A stretch of 64,000 nt of DNA from Anaerolineae bacterium (lineage in GTDB: Bacteria > Chloroflexota > Anaerolineae > Aggregatilineales > Phototrophicaceae). Made by a program: the position numbers and the translations under genes. The notes beneath the pieces were generated by a model. The model saw nothing but the letters and a program-made list of their open reading frames with translations. It was not told where the DNA came from and made no database searches. Of the stretch, positions 1 through 7,447 are shown piece by piece. The DNA lies in the NCBI GenBank assembly GCA_022821805.1, contig JAJECX010000029.1:89253-153252 (forward strand), in the 5' to 3' direction. The first letter of the stretch is position 1, and every line of letters begins with the position of its first letter.

Positions 1-741
1 AAGTGGGTCGATGAAGGCTTGCTCGAAGACGATTTCGCCCATCTTGACCTCGAGCATCGGCTGAAGGTCGCCTGGAACGAAGCTGGCAAACCGATGTACC
101 ATCGCAGCCCGCGCCGCCAGACCGTGTGCGCGGAGCTCTTCCAATTCATGAGCGAGCCCAAGATCATCGATCTCGCGGAAGACTTGCTGGGCAGTCCCGA
201 GGTCTTTATGCACGGCGTCTTCAATCTGCGCCCGAAGCTGCCTGATCAGCGCTGGACGCGCACGCCCTGGCATCAAGATTCGCAGTATTATCCCTCGAAC
301 ACTCGGGTGCATACGATTTCGATCTGGATGCCGCTGATGCGGGTGACGACCGAAAACAGCTGCCTGCAGGTGGCAGAGGGTTATCATCGCGGCGACATGT
401 ACGCTATCACCGAAGACGAAGAGACTGGTTTCCTGGGCATATCGAAAGAGGAGCGGGCGGCGATACCGGGCATCCCGGTCGAGATGGAGGCGGGCGACGC
501 GCTCTGCTTCACCCAGTTGACGCCGCATGCCGCGCTACCCAACAAGTCCGGCGCCGTGCGCTGGTCCATCGACCTGCGTTATCAAACCATCGCTGACGCC
601 ATGGTCCCTGAACACAATGCCGAAGCCAGCGGCGGCCGCGAAAAAGGCTTCATCGCCCGCAGCGAAGCCGATCCGGCGTCGGTGACCACCTGGGAAATCT
701 GGGAACGCCAGTGGGAAGGAGACCCCTATAGCAACTACTAG
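1..741 (+). CDS. Phytanoyl-CoA dioxygenase (PhyH) family protein, 5'-truncated
   Basis: The frame is open from the first base of the window, so the true start lies outside it. The protein resembles PhyH-type Fe(II)/2-oxoglutarate dioxygenases, which hydroxylate small organic substrates. The iron-binding HxD is seen in WHQDSQYY (codons near 271-280), and the distal His and the 2-oxoglutarate-binding Arg in TPHAALPNKSG...RWSIDLRYQ (about 525-580). The C-terminal tail is complete and ends in TAG. A sugar-binding protein gene begins 98 bases downstream on the same strand, so it may belong to an uptake and catabolism cluster. The substrate cannot be read from sequence. Confidence 0.85.
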   Translation, partial: KWVDEGLLEDDFAHLDLEHRLKVAWNEAGKPMYHRSPRRQTVCAELFQFMSEPKIIDLAEDLLGSPEVFMHGVFNLRPKLPDQRWTRTPWHQDSQYYPSNTRVHTISIWMPLMRVTTENSCLQVAEGYHRGDMYAITEDEETGFLGISKEERAAIPGIPVEMEAGDALCFTQLTPHAALPNKSGAVRWSIDLRYQTIADAMVPEHNAEASGGREKGFIARSEADPASVTTWEIWERQWEGDPYSNY

Positions 742-750
742 TCAGAAAAT

Positions 751-796
751 GCAAGGGCGAGCAGTTAGTGTCTACGCTAACCCTTGGGTCGCCCGC
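751..796. repeat. Degenerate copy of the GGGGCGA...TCGCCC palindromic repeat
   Basis: AAGGGCGAGC and CTTGGGTCGCCCGC here match the arms of the palindrome found at 4635, 43211 and 61458, but the arms are separated by extra sequence. It sits between the dioxygenase and the binding protein, overlapping what would otherwise be an N-terminal extension of the latter. Confidence 0.4.
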
Positions 797-838
797 TGTC
801 CCAACCACAAATTTCTACTTCTGGAAGGTATAAGAATC

Positions 839-2098
839 ATGAAACGTTCGTTCACTCTTTTCACAACCGCGCTATTGCTTCTGAGCCTGCTCATCGGCGC
901 CGGAACCGCCTCGGCGCAAGACGAGGTCACCCTGACAATCTGGACCTTCGGCGCCTTCTTCACTGATTTGTACGTAGCCATTGAAGACGACTACAAAGAA
1001 ATCGCGCCTCACGTCACTATCGTGGTCGAAGAGATCCCCTTCGGGCAGCTCTACGACAATTTGCAGGGCGCCTTTGTCGCCGGCGTCGGCGCGCCCGATA
1101 TCGCCGATGTTGAGCAAGGTGTCATCAGCCGCTTCCTCAAAGGCGAGCCCGGCCTGGTGCCGCTGAACGACCTGATCGCGCCTTACGAGGATGACTACAT
1201 CATGGCAAAGACCGCCCTGTACGCGCATCAGGGCGCCATCTACGGCATCGATCATTGCCTCTGCCCGGTCGTCCTGTACTATCAGCATGAGATCTTCGCT
1301 GACGCCGGCATCGAGATGCCCATCGCCACCTGGGATGAATTTGTCGAGGCCTCCGCTGCGCTGACCGAACAGGGCATCGCGGCGCTTGTCTTGGACGACC
1401 GCAGCTGGGGCGATTATTACATGCTGCTGCTGCAATCGGGCAGTCCCGGCTTATTTGACGCCGAAGGCAACGTGATAGTCGATTCGCCCGGGAATATCGC
1501 CGTGCTGGAATGGTATCTCGACTTGCTCGAAAGCGGTGTCGCGATTGCCACGGGCGATTTTCACGCCACTATGGGCTTATTCGCGGAGGGCAAGATTGCC
1601 GCTGTTATCGGCGCTGACTGGTACGCCGGCAGCTTGAAGAACGAATTGGCTGAAGGGGCCGGCAACTGGCGCGCGGCGCCCCTGCCCGCGTTTGAGGAAG
1701 GCGGCTCCCGCACCAGCACACACGGCGGCACCGCTTATACCATCACCACGCAGAGCGAGCATCCGGAAGAAGCCTGGGCGTTCATCGAATTCGCCCTCTT
1801 CAATGAGGACAACAAAATCCTCGAATATCACGTGAACAACCTGCTGCCGCCTGTGCTCTCGCACCTGGATAACGAAGCGCTGCTGGCTCCCGACCCCTAC
1901 TTCGACAATCAGTCGGTGGGCGAGCTCTTCCTTGAGCTGGCGCCGGAAGTGCCTTTCCAGGAGCGTGGTCCCTGGTTCAACGAAGCCACCACACTGGTAG
2001 CCAATGCCGTATTTGAAGCGACCCAAGGCGAGAAGACGGCCGAGCAAGCTTTGAAAGACGCGGCTGACGAGTTGCGCCGTCAAATCGACTTCGGTTAG
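839..2098 (+). CDS. Extracellular sugar-binding protein of an ABC transporter (family 1 SBP)
   Basis: The protein has 419 residues. The start is ATG 839, preceded by GGAAGG at 823-828, and gives a clean signal peptide (MKRSFTLFTTALLLLSLLIG..TASAQ). A longer frame from 749 runs through repeat-like sequence and is rejected. The mature part has SBP_bac_1 features: LTIWTFGAF near the N-terminus, a YGIDHCLCPVVLYYQHEIFADAGI hinge segment and the late HPEEAWAFIEF helix. It would deliver a carbohydrate to the two permeases encoded next (2236 and 3173). No ATPase gene lies nearby, so a shared MsmK/UgpC-type ATPase from elsewhere is likely. The sugar is unknown. Confidence 0.9.
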   Translation: MKRSFTLFTTALLLLSLLIGAGTASAQDEVTLTIWTFGAFFTDLYVAIEDDYKEIAPHVTIVVEEIPFGQLYDNLQGAFVAGVGAPDIADVEQGVISRFLKGEPGLVPLNDLIAPYEDDYIMAKTALYAHQGAIYGIDHCLCPVVLYYQHEIFADAGIEMPIATWDEFVEASAALTEQGIAALVLDDRSWGDYYMLLLQSGSPGLFDAEGNVIVDSPGNIAVLEWYLDLLESGVAIATGDFHATMGLFAEGKIAAVIGADWYAGSLKNELAEGAGNWRAAPLPAFEEGGSRTSTHGGTAYTITTQSEHPEEAWAFIEFALFNEDNKILEYHVNNLLPPVLSHLDNEALLAPDPYFDNQSVGELFLELAPEVPFQERGPWFNEATTLVANAVFEATQGEKTAEQALKDAADELRRQIDFG

Positions 2099-2109
2099 GG
2101 CGATGTTCA

Positions 2110-2242
2110 ACCCCCACCCCAAACCCCTCCCCGGCGGGTCTGTGTCTACGCGACCCCATACAGAGGGAGGGGCTTCACGACTACGAATAGCCGAGAGGAC
2201 TCCTCTTCCCTCCTAGTGGGGGAAGGGGCCGGGGGATGGGGG
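2110..2242. repeat. C-rich/G-rich inverted-repeat element (MITE- or REP-like)
   Basis: The left arm (about 2110-2132, CCCCCACCCC-AAA-CCCCTCCCC) is the near reverse complement of the right arm (about 2218-2242, ending GGGGGATGGGGGT), with internal GGGAGGGG and CTCCTCTTCC blocks. The element fills the gap between the binding-protein stop and the permease. The ATG at 2236 lies inside the right arm. Confidence 0.6.
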
Positions 2243-3168
2243 TCCAAGTCGTGAGCAGCGCATCAATCGTTGAAGACCGCGGCCTGCGCGCGTGGTGGAG
2301 CCGCGCCGAGCGCAAGGTCGTACCTTACGTCTTCATCTCGCCCTTCTACATCCTCTTCATCGTCTTCTCAGTCGGTCCGCTGATCTACGCCCTCTACCTC
2401 AGTTTGCATCGCTGGCCCGGCAGCGGTCCGATGCGGCATGTGGGCTTGGGCAATTATACCTACCTGGCCGGCGACCCGGTCTTCCTCAAGTCCCTGTGGA
2501 ACACCGTCTATTACGCTATCGGCGCGTTTATATTCATCCTGCCGCTGGCGCTGCTGCTGGCGCTGCTGATCAACTCGACGCTGATACGCCTGAAGAGCCT
2601 TTTCCGCATCGGCTACTTCCTGCCCATCCTCACCAGCACAGTCGCCGCCACCCTCATTTTCCTGATGATCTTCAACAACCAGTTCGGTCTGATCAACCAA
2701 GGTTTGGCGCTACTGGGCATCCCGGCGCTCAAATGGCTCGACGAAGAATTGGTCAAGATTTCAGTGCTGGCGGTGGCCGCCTGGCGCTACACCGGCATCA
2801 ACGTCTTGTATTTTCTGACCGGTTTGCAAAGCATCCCGCCCGATCTGTATGAAGCGGCGCAGGTGGACGGCGCCGGTACCTGGGCGCAATTCCGTTACAT
2901 CACCATCCCGCAGCTGCGGCCGATCGCGCTCTTCGTCGGCGTGGTGACGATGATCGGCTCCTTCCAGCTTTTCGCCGAACCGCTGCTGCTGGCGGACGGC
3001 GGACCCAATGACGCCAGCCTGACCCTCGCCAACTATCTCTACCGCATGGGCTTCACCAATGCCAAGCTCGGCTACGGCTCCGCCATCGGCTGGGTGCTGG
3101 CGCTGATCATCTTCGGCTTGTCCTTTATCCAGCTCTATCTCTTCGGCGCATTCAGGAAGGATGATTGA
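2236..3168 (+). CDS. Sugar ABC transporter permease, MalF/UgpA type
   Basis: The protein has 310 residues and about six membrane helices. The binding-protein-dependent permease EAA loop is clear at residues 206-229 (YEAAQVDGAGTWAQFRYITIPQLRP). Two starts are possible: ATG 2236, which lies inside the inverted repeat, and in-frame GTG 2251 just outside it (VSSASIVEDRG..). Neither has a good Shine-Dalgarno, though the G-rich repeat arm could serve. The stop overlaps the next permease region. Together with 839 and 3173 it forms a typical CUT1 sugar importer without its ATPase. Confidence 0.88.
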   Translation: MGVQVVSSASIVEDRGLRAWWSRAERKVVPYVFISPFYILFIVFSVGPLIYALYLSLHRWPGSGPMRHVGLGNYTYLAGDPVFLKSLWNTVYYAIGAFIFILPLALLLALLINSTLIRLKSLFRIGYFLPILTSTVAATLIFLMIFNNQFGLINQGLALLGIPALKWLDEELVKISVLAVAAWRYTGINVLYFLTGLQSIPPDLYEAAQVDGAGTWAQFRYITIPQLRPIALFVGVVTMIGSFQLFAEPLLLADGGPNDASLTLANYLYRMGFTNAKLGYGSAIGWVLALIIFGLSFIQLYLFGAFRKDD

Positions 3169-3172
3169 GGCG

Positions 3173-4006
3173 ATGGACAACACGCCCACTCGCCGCGCCC
3201 AGCGGACCATCGCTTACGGCTTTCTCTTCTTCATCCTGATTTCCATGGCGACGCCCTTCTTCTGGATGATCTCCAACACTTTCAAAGAACAATATGAGAT
3301 CTTCCAGCTGCAGCCGACGCTGATCCCGGAAGAGCCTCACCTGCGCAACTATATTAGACTCTTTGCGGAATTCGACTTCGCCCACCACTTCCTAAATAGC
3401 GCCTTCATCGCTGTGGTACATACCGTCTCTCATCTTTTCCTGGCATCGCTGGCTGGTTTCGCCTTCGCCAAATATACCTTCCCGCTCAAAAACTTCCTCT
3501 TCCTTGTCTTGCTCGGCTCGATGATGGTGCCGCTATACACCATCTTCATCCCGCTCTTCGTCTTGGTCATCCGTCTCGGCTTGGTCAACAGCTACGCCGG
3601 CGTCATCATCCCCGGCGTCGCCGCCGCATTTGGCATCTTCTTCATGAAGCAGAGCATGGAAGCAGTGCCGGATGAACTACTCGATTCGGCAAGGATCGAC
3701 GGCGCGTCGGAGTTCCGCATCTACTGGCAGATCGCGCTGCCTCTGGTGCGTCCGGCGCTGGCGGTGTTGGCGGTGCTGGCTTTCATGAACTCCTGGAACG
3801 ATTTCGTCTGGCCCCTGGTCGTGCTGCGCAGCCGGGAATTGCAGACCCTTCCCGTGGTGATGGCGGGCATGGTGGGTATGTACCGGATGGAACACGGGGT
3901 AATCATGGCGGCGTCGCTGCTCTCGACCGTGCCGATTTTGCTACTCTTCTTCGCCTTGCAGAAGCAGTTCGTGCGAGGGCTGACGGTCGGCGCGATAAAG
4001 TCATAG
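3173..4006 (+). CDS. Sugar ABC transporter permease, MalG type
   Basis: This is the second inner-membrane permease of the importer, 277 residues from ATG 3173. An alternative ATG at 3161 would overlap the upstream stop by eight bases, but AGGAAGG at 3154-3160 is better spaced for 3173. The EAA loop is ELLDSARIDGASEFRIYWQIALPLVRP, and the C-terminus FALQKQFVRGLTVGAIKS is characteristic of MalG-like proteins. It is translationally coupled to the upstream permease. About 160 bases without a gene follow, then the dehydrogenase array. Confidence 0.88.
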   Translation: MDNTPTRRAQRTIAYGFLFFILISMATPFFWMISNTFKEQYEIFQLQPTLIPEEPHLRNYIRLFAEFDFAHHFLNSAFIAVVHTVSHLFLASLAGFAFAKYTFPLKNFLFLVLLGSMMVPLYTIFIPLFVLVIRLGLVNSYAGVIIPGVAAAFGIFFMKQSMEAVPDELLDSARIDGASEFRIYWQIALPLVRPALAVLAVLAFMNSWNDFVWPLVVLRSRELQTLPVVMAGMVGMYRMEHGVIMAASLLSTVPILLLFFALQKQFVRGLTVGAIKS

Positions 4007-4165
4007 AGCAACCGAGAGCCTATGATTCAGCGGCATAATCCGCACAGATTTGCCCCCTATCGTGGGCTTTGGCTACAATCCTTGGGAAAGTAAATCATTT
4101 GATTCTGCCCTTCCAGCGATATTATGTCGGCGGCATCCTCGGCTCGGGCTTGAAAGGCTGACCCA

Positions 4166-4618
4166 GTGACAATAAGCATGCAAGCCGCCATCCTCACGGA
4201 GCCGAATACGCCCTTCCGCATCGAAACGGTCGCGATTGACGAGCCAAAAGCAGGCGAAGTCCTGGTCAAGTTGGCGGCGGCCGGCGTCTGCCGCAGCGAT
4301 TGGCGCGTCGCCACCGGCGTCGGCGCCGAAACCGATGCCCATCATCACCGGGCACGAAGGCGCGGGCGTCGTCGAAGCGGTCGGAGCCAAACCAATCTGC
4401 CGGGCGCGATCATCACGCGGACGGAAAAAGTCATCCGCGGCTGCTCCTACGGCTCGGTCAATCCACAGCGAGATATCCCGCTGCTGCTCGATTTATATCG
4501 CGCGGGCAGGCTCAAACTGGAGGAACTGATCACGCGCCGCTATCGGCTGGACGAAATAAACGAAGCCTACGCCGATATGTTGAGCGGTGACCTGGCACGC
4601 GGTATCATTGTGTTTTAA
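4166..4618 (+). pseudogene. Zinc alcohol dehydrogenase pseudogene with large internal deletion
   Basis: The first 50 codons match the N-terminus of the dehydrogenases at 4726 and 5924, and the last 70 codons match their C-terminus (TNLPGAIITRTEKVIRG...ARGIIVF). About 210 codons in between, including the structural-zinc cysteines and the NAD-binding GAGGVG, are missing. One extra base relative to the 5924 copy, near 4310-4335, shifts MPIITGHEGAGVVEAVG into another frame; the deletion restores the original frame. The catalytic CHSDWH is changed to CRSDWR. It reads as a dead copy, although an open frame of 150 codons persists. Confidence 0.85.
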
Positions 4619-4634
4619 GCACAACAGGATGAAA

Positions 4635-4661
4635 TGTAGGGGCGACCCATTGGGTCGCCCG
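4635..4661. repeat. Palindromic intergenic repeat, perfect 9-bp arms
   Basis: TGTAGGGGCGACCC-ATT-GGGTCGCCCG: arms at 4640-4648 and 4652-4660. This is the best-preserved member of the family seen at 5878, 37868, 39521, 43211, 44608, 44738, 61458 and 61506. A decayed second copy follows at about 4681-4706. Confidence 0.75.
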
Positions 4662-4725
4662 CAAACACAAAGCTTACGCTGTAGGGGTGTCCCCTAGGCC
4701 AGCCCACCAATAAAAGGAAAACACC

Positions 4726-5826
4726 ATGCAAATGCAAGCGGCAGTGCTAAACGAAATCAATACGCCCTTCAGCATCGAAACGGTCGACCTGGCGCCGCCC
4801 CAAGCGGGCGAAGTCCTGGTCAAGGTGGCGGCGGCCGGCGTCTGCCATAGCGATTGGCATGTGGTCGAGGGTTCATCCTACTTCCCGCTGCCGATCATCT
4901 GTGGGCATGAAGGCTCGGGGGTGGTGGAAAGCGTGGGCGAAGGCGTGACCAGCCTGAAAGCGGGCGATCATGTCACGCTTAGCTTCCGCGCCAATTGCGG
5001 CAACTGCTTCTACTGCCAGCGCGGCAAGACAAACCTTTGCGAAGTCTTTTCGCCAGTGCTGCGCTCGGGCTTGATGCGGGATGGAGCGAGCCGCATCACC
5101 CGCGATGGCGAGCCGGTTTACATTATGACCGGCTTGGGCTGCTTCGCCGAATATGTGGTGATTGACCAGTCGGCTGCGGTGCCGATTCGCCAGGATGTGC
5201 CCTTGGAAGTGGCGGCGTTGGTGGGCTGCGCGGTTTCCACCGGGGTCGGCGCGGCGATGTATACCGCCGATGTCCGCCCGGGCGAGAGCGTCGCCGTTTA
5301 TGGCGCGGGCGGCGTCGGTTTGAATATCATCATGGGCGCGGTGATGTGCGGCGCCGATCCGGTCATCGCCGTCGATACCAACAGCAGCAAGATGGAGATC
5401 GCCCGCGAATTCGGCGCTACGCACACGCTCTATTCCGACGAATCGACCGTCGGGCAGATCCAAGAGATTACGGACGGACGCGGCGCCGATCACGTTTTTG
5501 AATCGGTCGGTCTTTCGTTCTTGCAAGAGCAAGGCTTGGATGCCACGCGTCCCGGCGGCACGCTGACCCTGGTCGGCTTGACGCCAGTGGGCAGCGACAC
5601 CAACCTCCCCGGCGCCATCATCACGCGCACGGAAAAAGTCATCCGCGGCAGCTTTTACGGCTCAGTCAACACCCATCGCGATTTCCCGATGTTCATTGAT
5701 CTCTACCAAGCGGGAAAGCTCAAGCTGGACGAGTTGGTGACGCGCCGCTATCGGCTGGACGAGATCAACGAAGCTTACGCCAATATGCTCACCGGCGAGG
5801 TGGCGCGGGGCATTATCGTGTTTTAG
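4726..5826 (+). CDS. Zinc-dependent alcohol dehydrogenase (class III-like MDR)
   Basis: The protein has 366 residues, a usual length for medium-chain zinc dehydrogenases. Catalytic-zinc ligands are C40 (GVCHSDWH), H61-E62 (GHEGSG) and C168 (GCAV). The structural zinc site is C91, C94, C97 and C105 (CGNCFYCQRGKTNLC). The NAD(P) Rossmann motif is GAGGVG at 193-198, with D217 favouring NAD. It oxidises an alcohol or an aldehyde adduct; the substrate is unknown. The start is ATG 4726, with an AAGGA sequence about ten bases upstream. It is one of two intact copies in a locally duplicated array. Confidence 0.92.
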   Translation: MQMQAAVLNEINTPFSIETVDLAPPQAGEVLVKVAAAGVCHSDWHVVEGSSYFPLPIICGHEGSGVVESVGEGVTSLKAGDHVTLSFRANCGNCFYCQRGKTNLCEVFSPVLRSGLMRDGASRITRDGEPVYIMTGLGCFAEYVVIDQSAAVPIRQDVPLEVAALVGCAVSTGVGAAMYTADVRPGESVAVYGAGGVGLNIIMGAVMCGADPVIAVDTNSSKMEIAREFGATHTLYSDESTVGQIQEITDGRGADHVFESVGLSFLQEQGLDATRPGGTLTLVGLTPVGSDTNLPGAIITRTEKVIRGSFYGSVNTHRDFPMFIDLYQAGKLKLDELVTRRYRLDEINEAYANMLTGEVARGIIVF

Positions 5827-5877
5827 CCCCCCCAATAACTACTGATGCAGGGGCGACCTCTCAAAACATCCAAATGC

Positions 5878-5907
5878 TTGTAGGGGCAACTCTGTGAGTC
5901 GCCCGTC
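5878..5907. repeat. Palindromic intergenic repeat
   Basis: TTGTAGGGGCAACTC-TGT-GAGTCGCCCGTC, with one mismatch between arms. It lies in the spacer between the two intact dehydrogenase copies. A GTG inside it (5894) is in frame with the downstream gene but is probably not its start. Confidence 0.65.
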
Positions 5908-5923
5908 TAAGCGAAAGGTCCAG

Positions 5924-7027
5924 ATGATGCAAATGCAAGCGGCAATCCTTACTGAAGCCCACAGCCCTTTCAAGATCGAAACCGTAGAGATTGATCCGCC
6001 CAAAGCCGGCGAGGTGCTTGTCAAGATGGCGGCGACCGGCATCTGCCACAGCGATTGGCATAGCGTGGCCGGCAAACACGACTTCCCCGCGCCAATCATC
6101 CTCGGTCACGAAGGCGCTGGCATCGTCGAGGCGGTCGGCGATGGCGTCACCCGTGTAAAGCCGGGCGATCACGTCACTTTGAGTTTCAGAGCCAGCTGCG
6201 GCGAATGCTTCTATTGCCGCAATGACCAAGCGTCGATTTGTGAGAATGATTTCGATCAGGTCGTCGCCGGCGTGTTAGGCGATGGCACCAGCCGCATCCG
6301 CTGGGAGGGCGATCCGGTTTACATCCTCGCCGGGCTGGGCACCTTTGCCGAGTACATCGTCTGTCGCGAAGTCAGCGTCGTGCCGGTGCGCAAGGATGTG
6401 CCGCTGGAAGTGGCGGCGCTGGTGGGCTGCGCGGTGTCGACGGGCGTTGGCGCGGCCATGTTCACGGCTGAAGTGCGCGCAGGGCAGAGCGTGGCCGTCT
6501 TCGGCGCTGGCGGCGTCGGACTCAATATCATCCAGGGCGCCGCTCTCTGTGGCGCTGACCCCATCATCGCCGTCGATACGAACAGCCATAAAATGGAGAT
6601 CGCGCGCGAGTTTGGCGCCACGCATTGCCTGATGTCGGACGATACCGTAGTCGCCGAGATTCAGAAGCTCAGCGAAGGACGCGGCACCGACCACAGTTTT
6701 GAGTCGGTGGGCATTCCGGCTTTGCAGGAGACGGCGATCGCGGCCGCGCGTCCCGGCGGCATCTGCACCCTGGTCGGCATCACGCCGCAAGACAGCGAAA
6801 CCAAGATCCTGGGCGCCGTCATCACCATGAGCGAGCGCAAGATCCGCGGCAGCCTCTACGGCTCAATCAACCCGGCGCGCGATTTTCATCTGTTCCTGGA
6901 CTTATATATGGCCGGCAAGCTCAAGCTGGAGGAGCTGGTGACGAATCGCTATCGGCTGGACCAGATCAACGAGGCTTACGCCACCATGTTGACGGGGGAT
7001 GTGGCGCGGGGCGTGATTGTGTTTTAG
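5924..7027 (+). CDS. Zinc-dependent alcohol dehydrogenase, second intact paralogue
   Basis: The protein has 367 residues from ATG 5924 (MMQMQAAIL), with AAAGG at about 5914-5918. An in-frame GTG at 5894 lies in a repeat and is rejected. It keeps all ligands: CHSDWH, GHEGAG, CGECFYCRNDQASIC for the structural zinc, and GAGGVG with VDTNS for NAD. It is close to the 4726 protein but diverges through the substrate-lining middle section (ENDFDQVVAGVLGDG against EVFSPVLRSGLMRDG). The pair may therefore have different substrates, or one may be a backup. Confidence 0.92.
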   Translation: MMQMQAAILTEAHSPFKIETVEIDPPKAGEVLVKMAATGICHSDWHSVAGKHDFPAPIILGHEGAGIVEAVGDGVTRVKPGDHVTLSFRASCGECFYCRNDQASICENDFDQVVAGVLGDGTSRIRWEGDPVYILAGLGTFAEYIVCREVSVVPVRKDVPLEVAALVGCAVSTGVGAAMFTAEVRAGQSVAVFGAGGVGLNIIQGAALCGADPIIAVDTNSHKMEIAREFGATHCLMSDDTVVAEIQKLSEGRGTDHSFESVGIPALQETAIAAARPGGICTLVGITPQDSETKILGAVITMSERKIRGSLYGSINPARDFHLFLDLYMAGKLKLEELVTNRYRLDQINEAYATMLTGDVARGVIVF

Positions 7028-7130
7028 CTGTCCGCAGGTTTTCAAACATATACGAATACCATAGCCCACGATATGATATAGACAGATACTCCGCTACACT
7101 ACAGATATTCAAGCAATGTTGGGGGAAAAC

Positions 7131-7340
7131 ATGGCTGCCGCTGATATAGAAGTCATCAAATCAGAGCTTCATCACAAGGTGTCCAAAGAAGACTACGCGC
7201 AAGACACGGGAGAGCTCAAAGTCATCTTAACGCGCATAGAAGGCAAGCTGGACAATTGGCGCTGGACACTCATTATCGTGTTAGGCATCGCCACACTTAT
7301 AATTGGCTATCTCTTATCGCGGCTGCCCTCGCTTCCCTGA
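7131..7340 (+). CDS. Small membrane-anchored coiled-coil protein, unknown function
   Basis: The protein has 69 residues. ATG 7131 follows GGGGGA at 7121-7126; an upstream in-frame ATG at 7116 has no ribosome site. The N-terminal half is polar and helical (IKSELHHKVSKEDYAQDTGELKVILTRIEGKLDN), and the C-terminus is one hydrophobic helix (WTLIIVLGIATLIIGYLLSRL). This is a tail-anchored or single-pass layout seen in many bacterial hypothetical proteins. It interrupts the dehydrogenase array. Function unknown. Confidence 0.55.
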   Translation: MAAADIEVIKSELHHKVSKEDYAQDTGELKVILTRIEGKLDNWRWTLIIVLGIATLIIGYLLSRLPSLP

Positions 7341-7388
7341 ATCACCCTTCGCAACCGCTGCTTGTTTTCCCTCTAGGCGCTACTTGCA

Positions 7389-7447
7389 GCATGGCTTAGG
7401 CCAACATTCTAACAGGCGATGTGGCGCGCGGGGTGATTGTGTTTTAG
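7389..7447 (+). pseudogene. 3'-terminal remnant of a further alcohol dehydrogenase copy
   Basis: Codons from 7400 read ANILTGDVARGVIVF followed by TAG, matching the last 15 residues of the intact dehydrogenases (ANMLTGEVARGIIVF in the 4726 copy). Just upstream, the expected AYA codons read GCT-TAG-GCC, a nonsense change. No more of the gene is recognisable. Its stop overlaps the stop of the gene on the opposite strand. Confidence 0.75.

Noticed and set aside
749..838. N-terminal extension of the first sugar-binding protein
   Set aside because: It runs through repeat-like DNA; ATG 839 gives a proper signal peptide with a good ribosome site.
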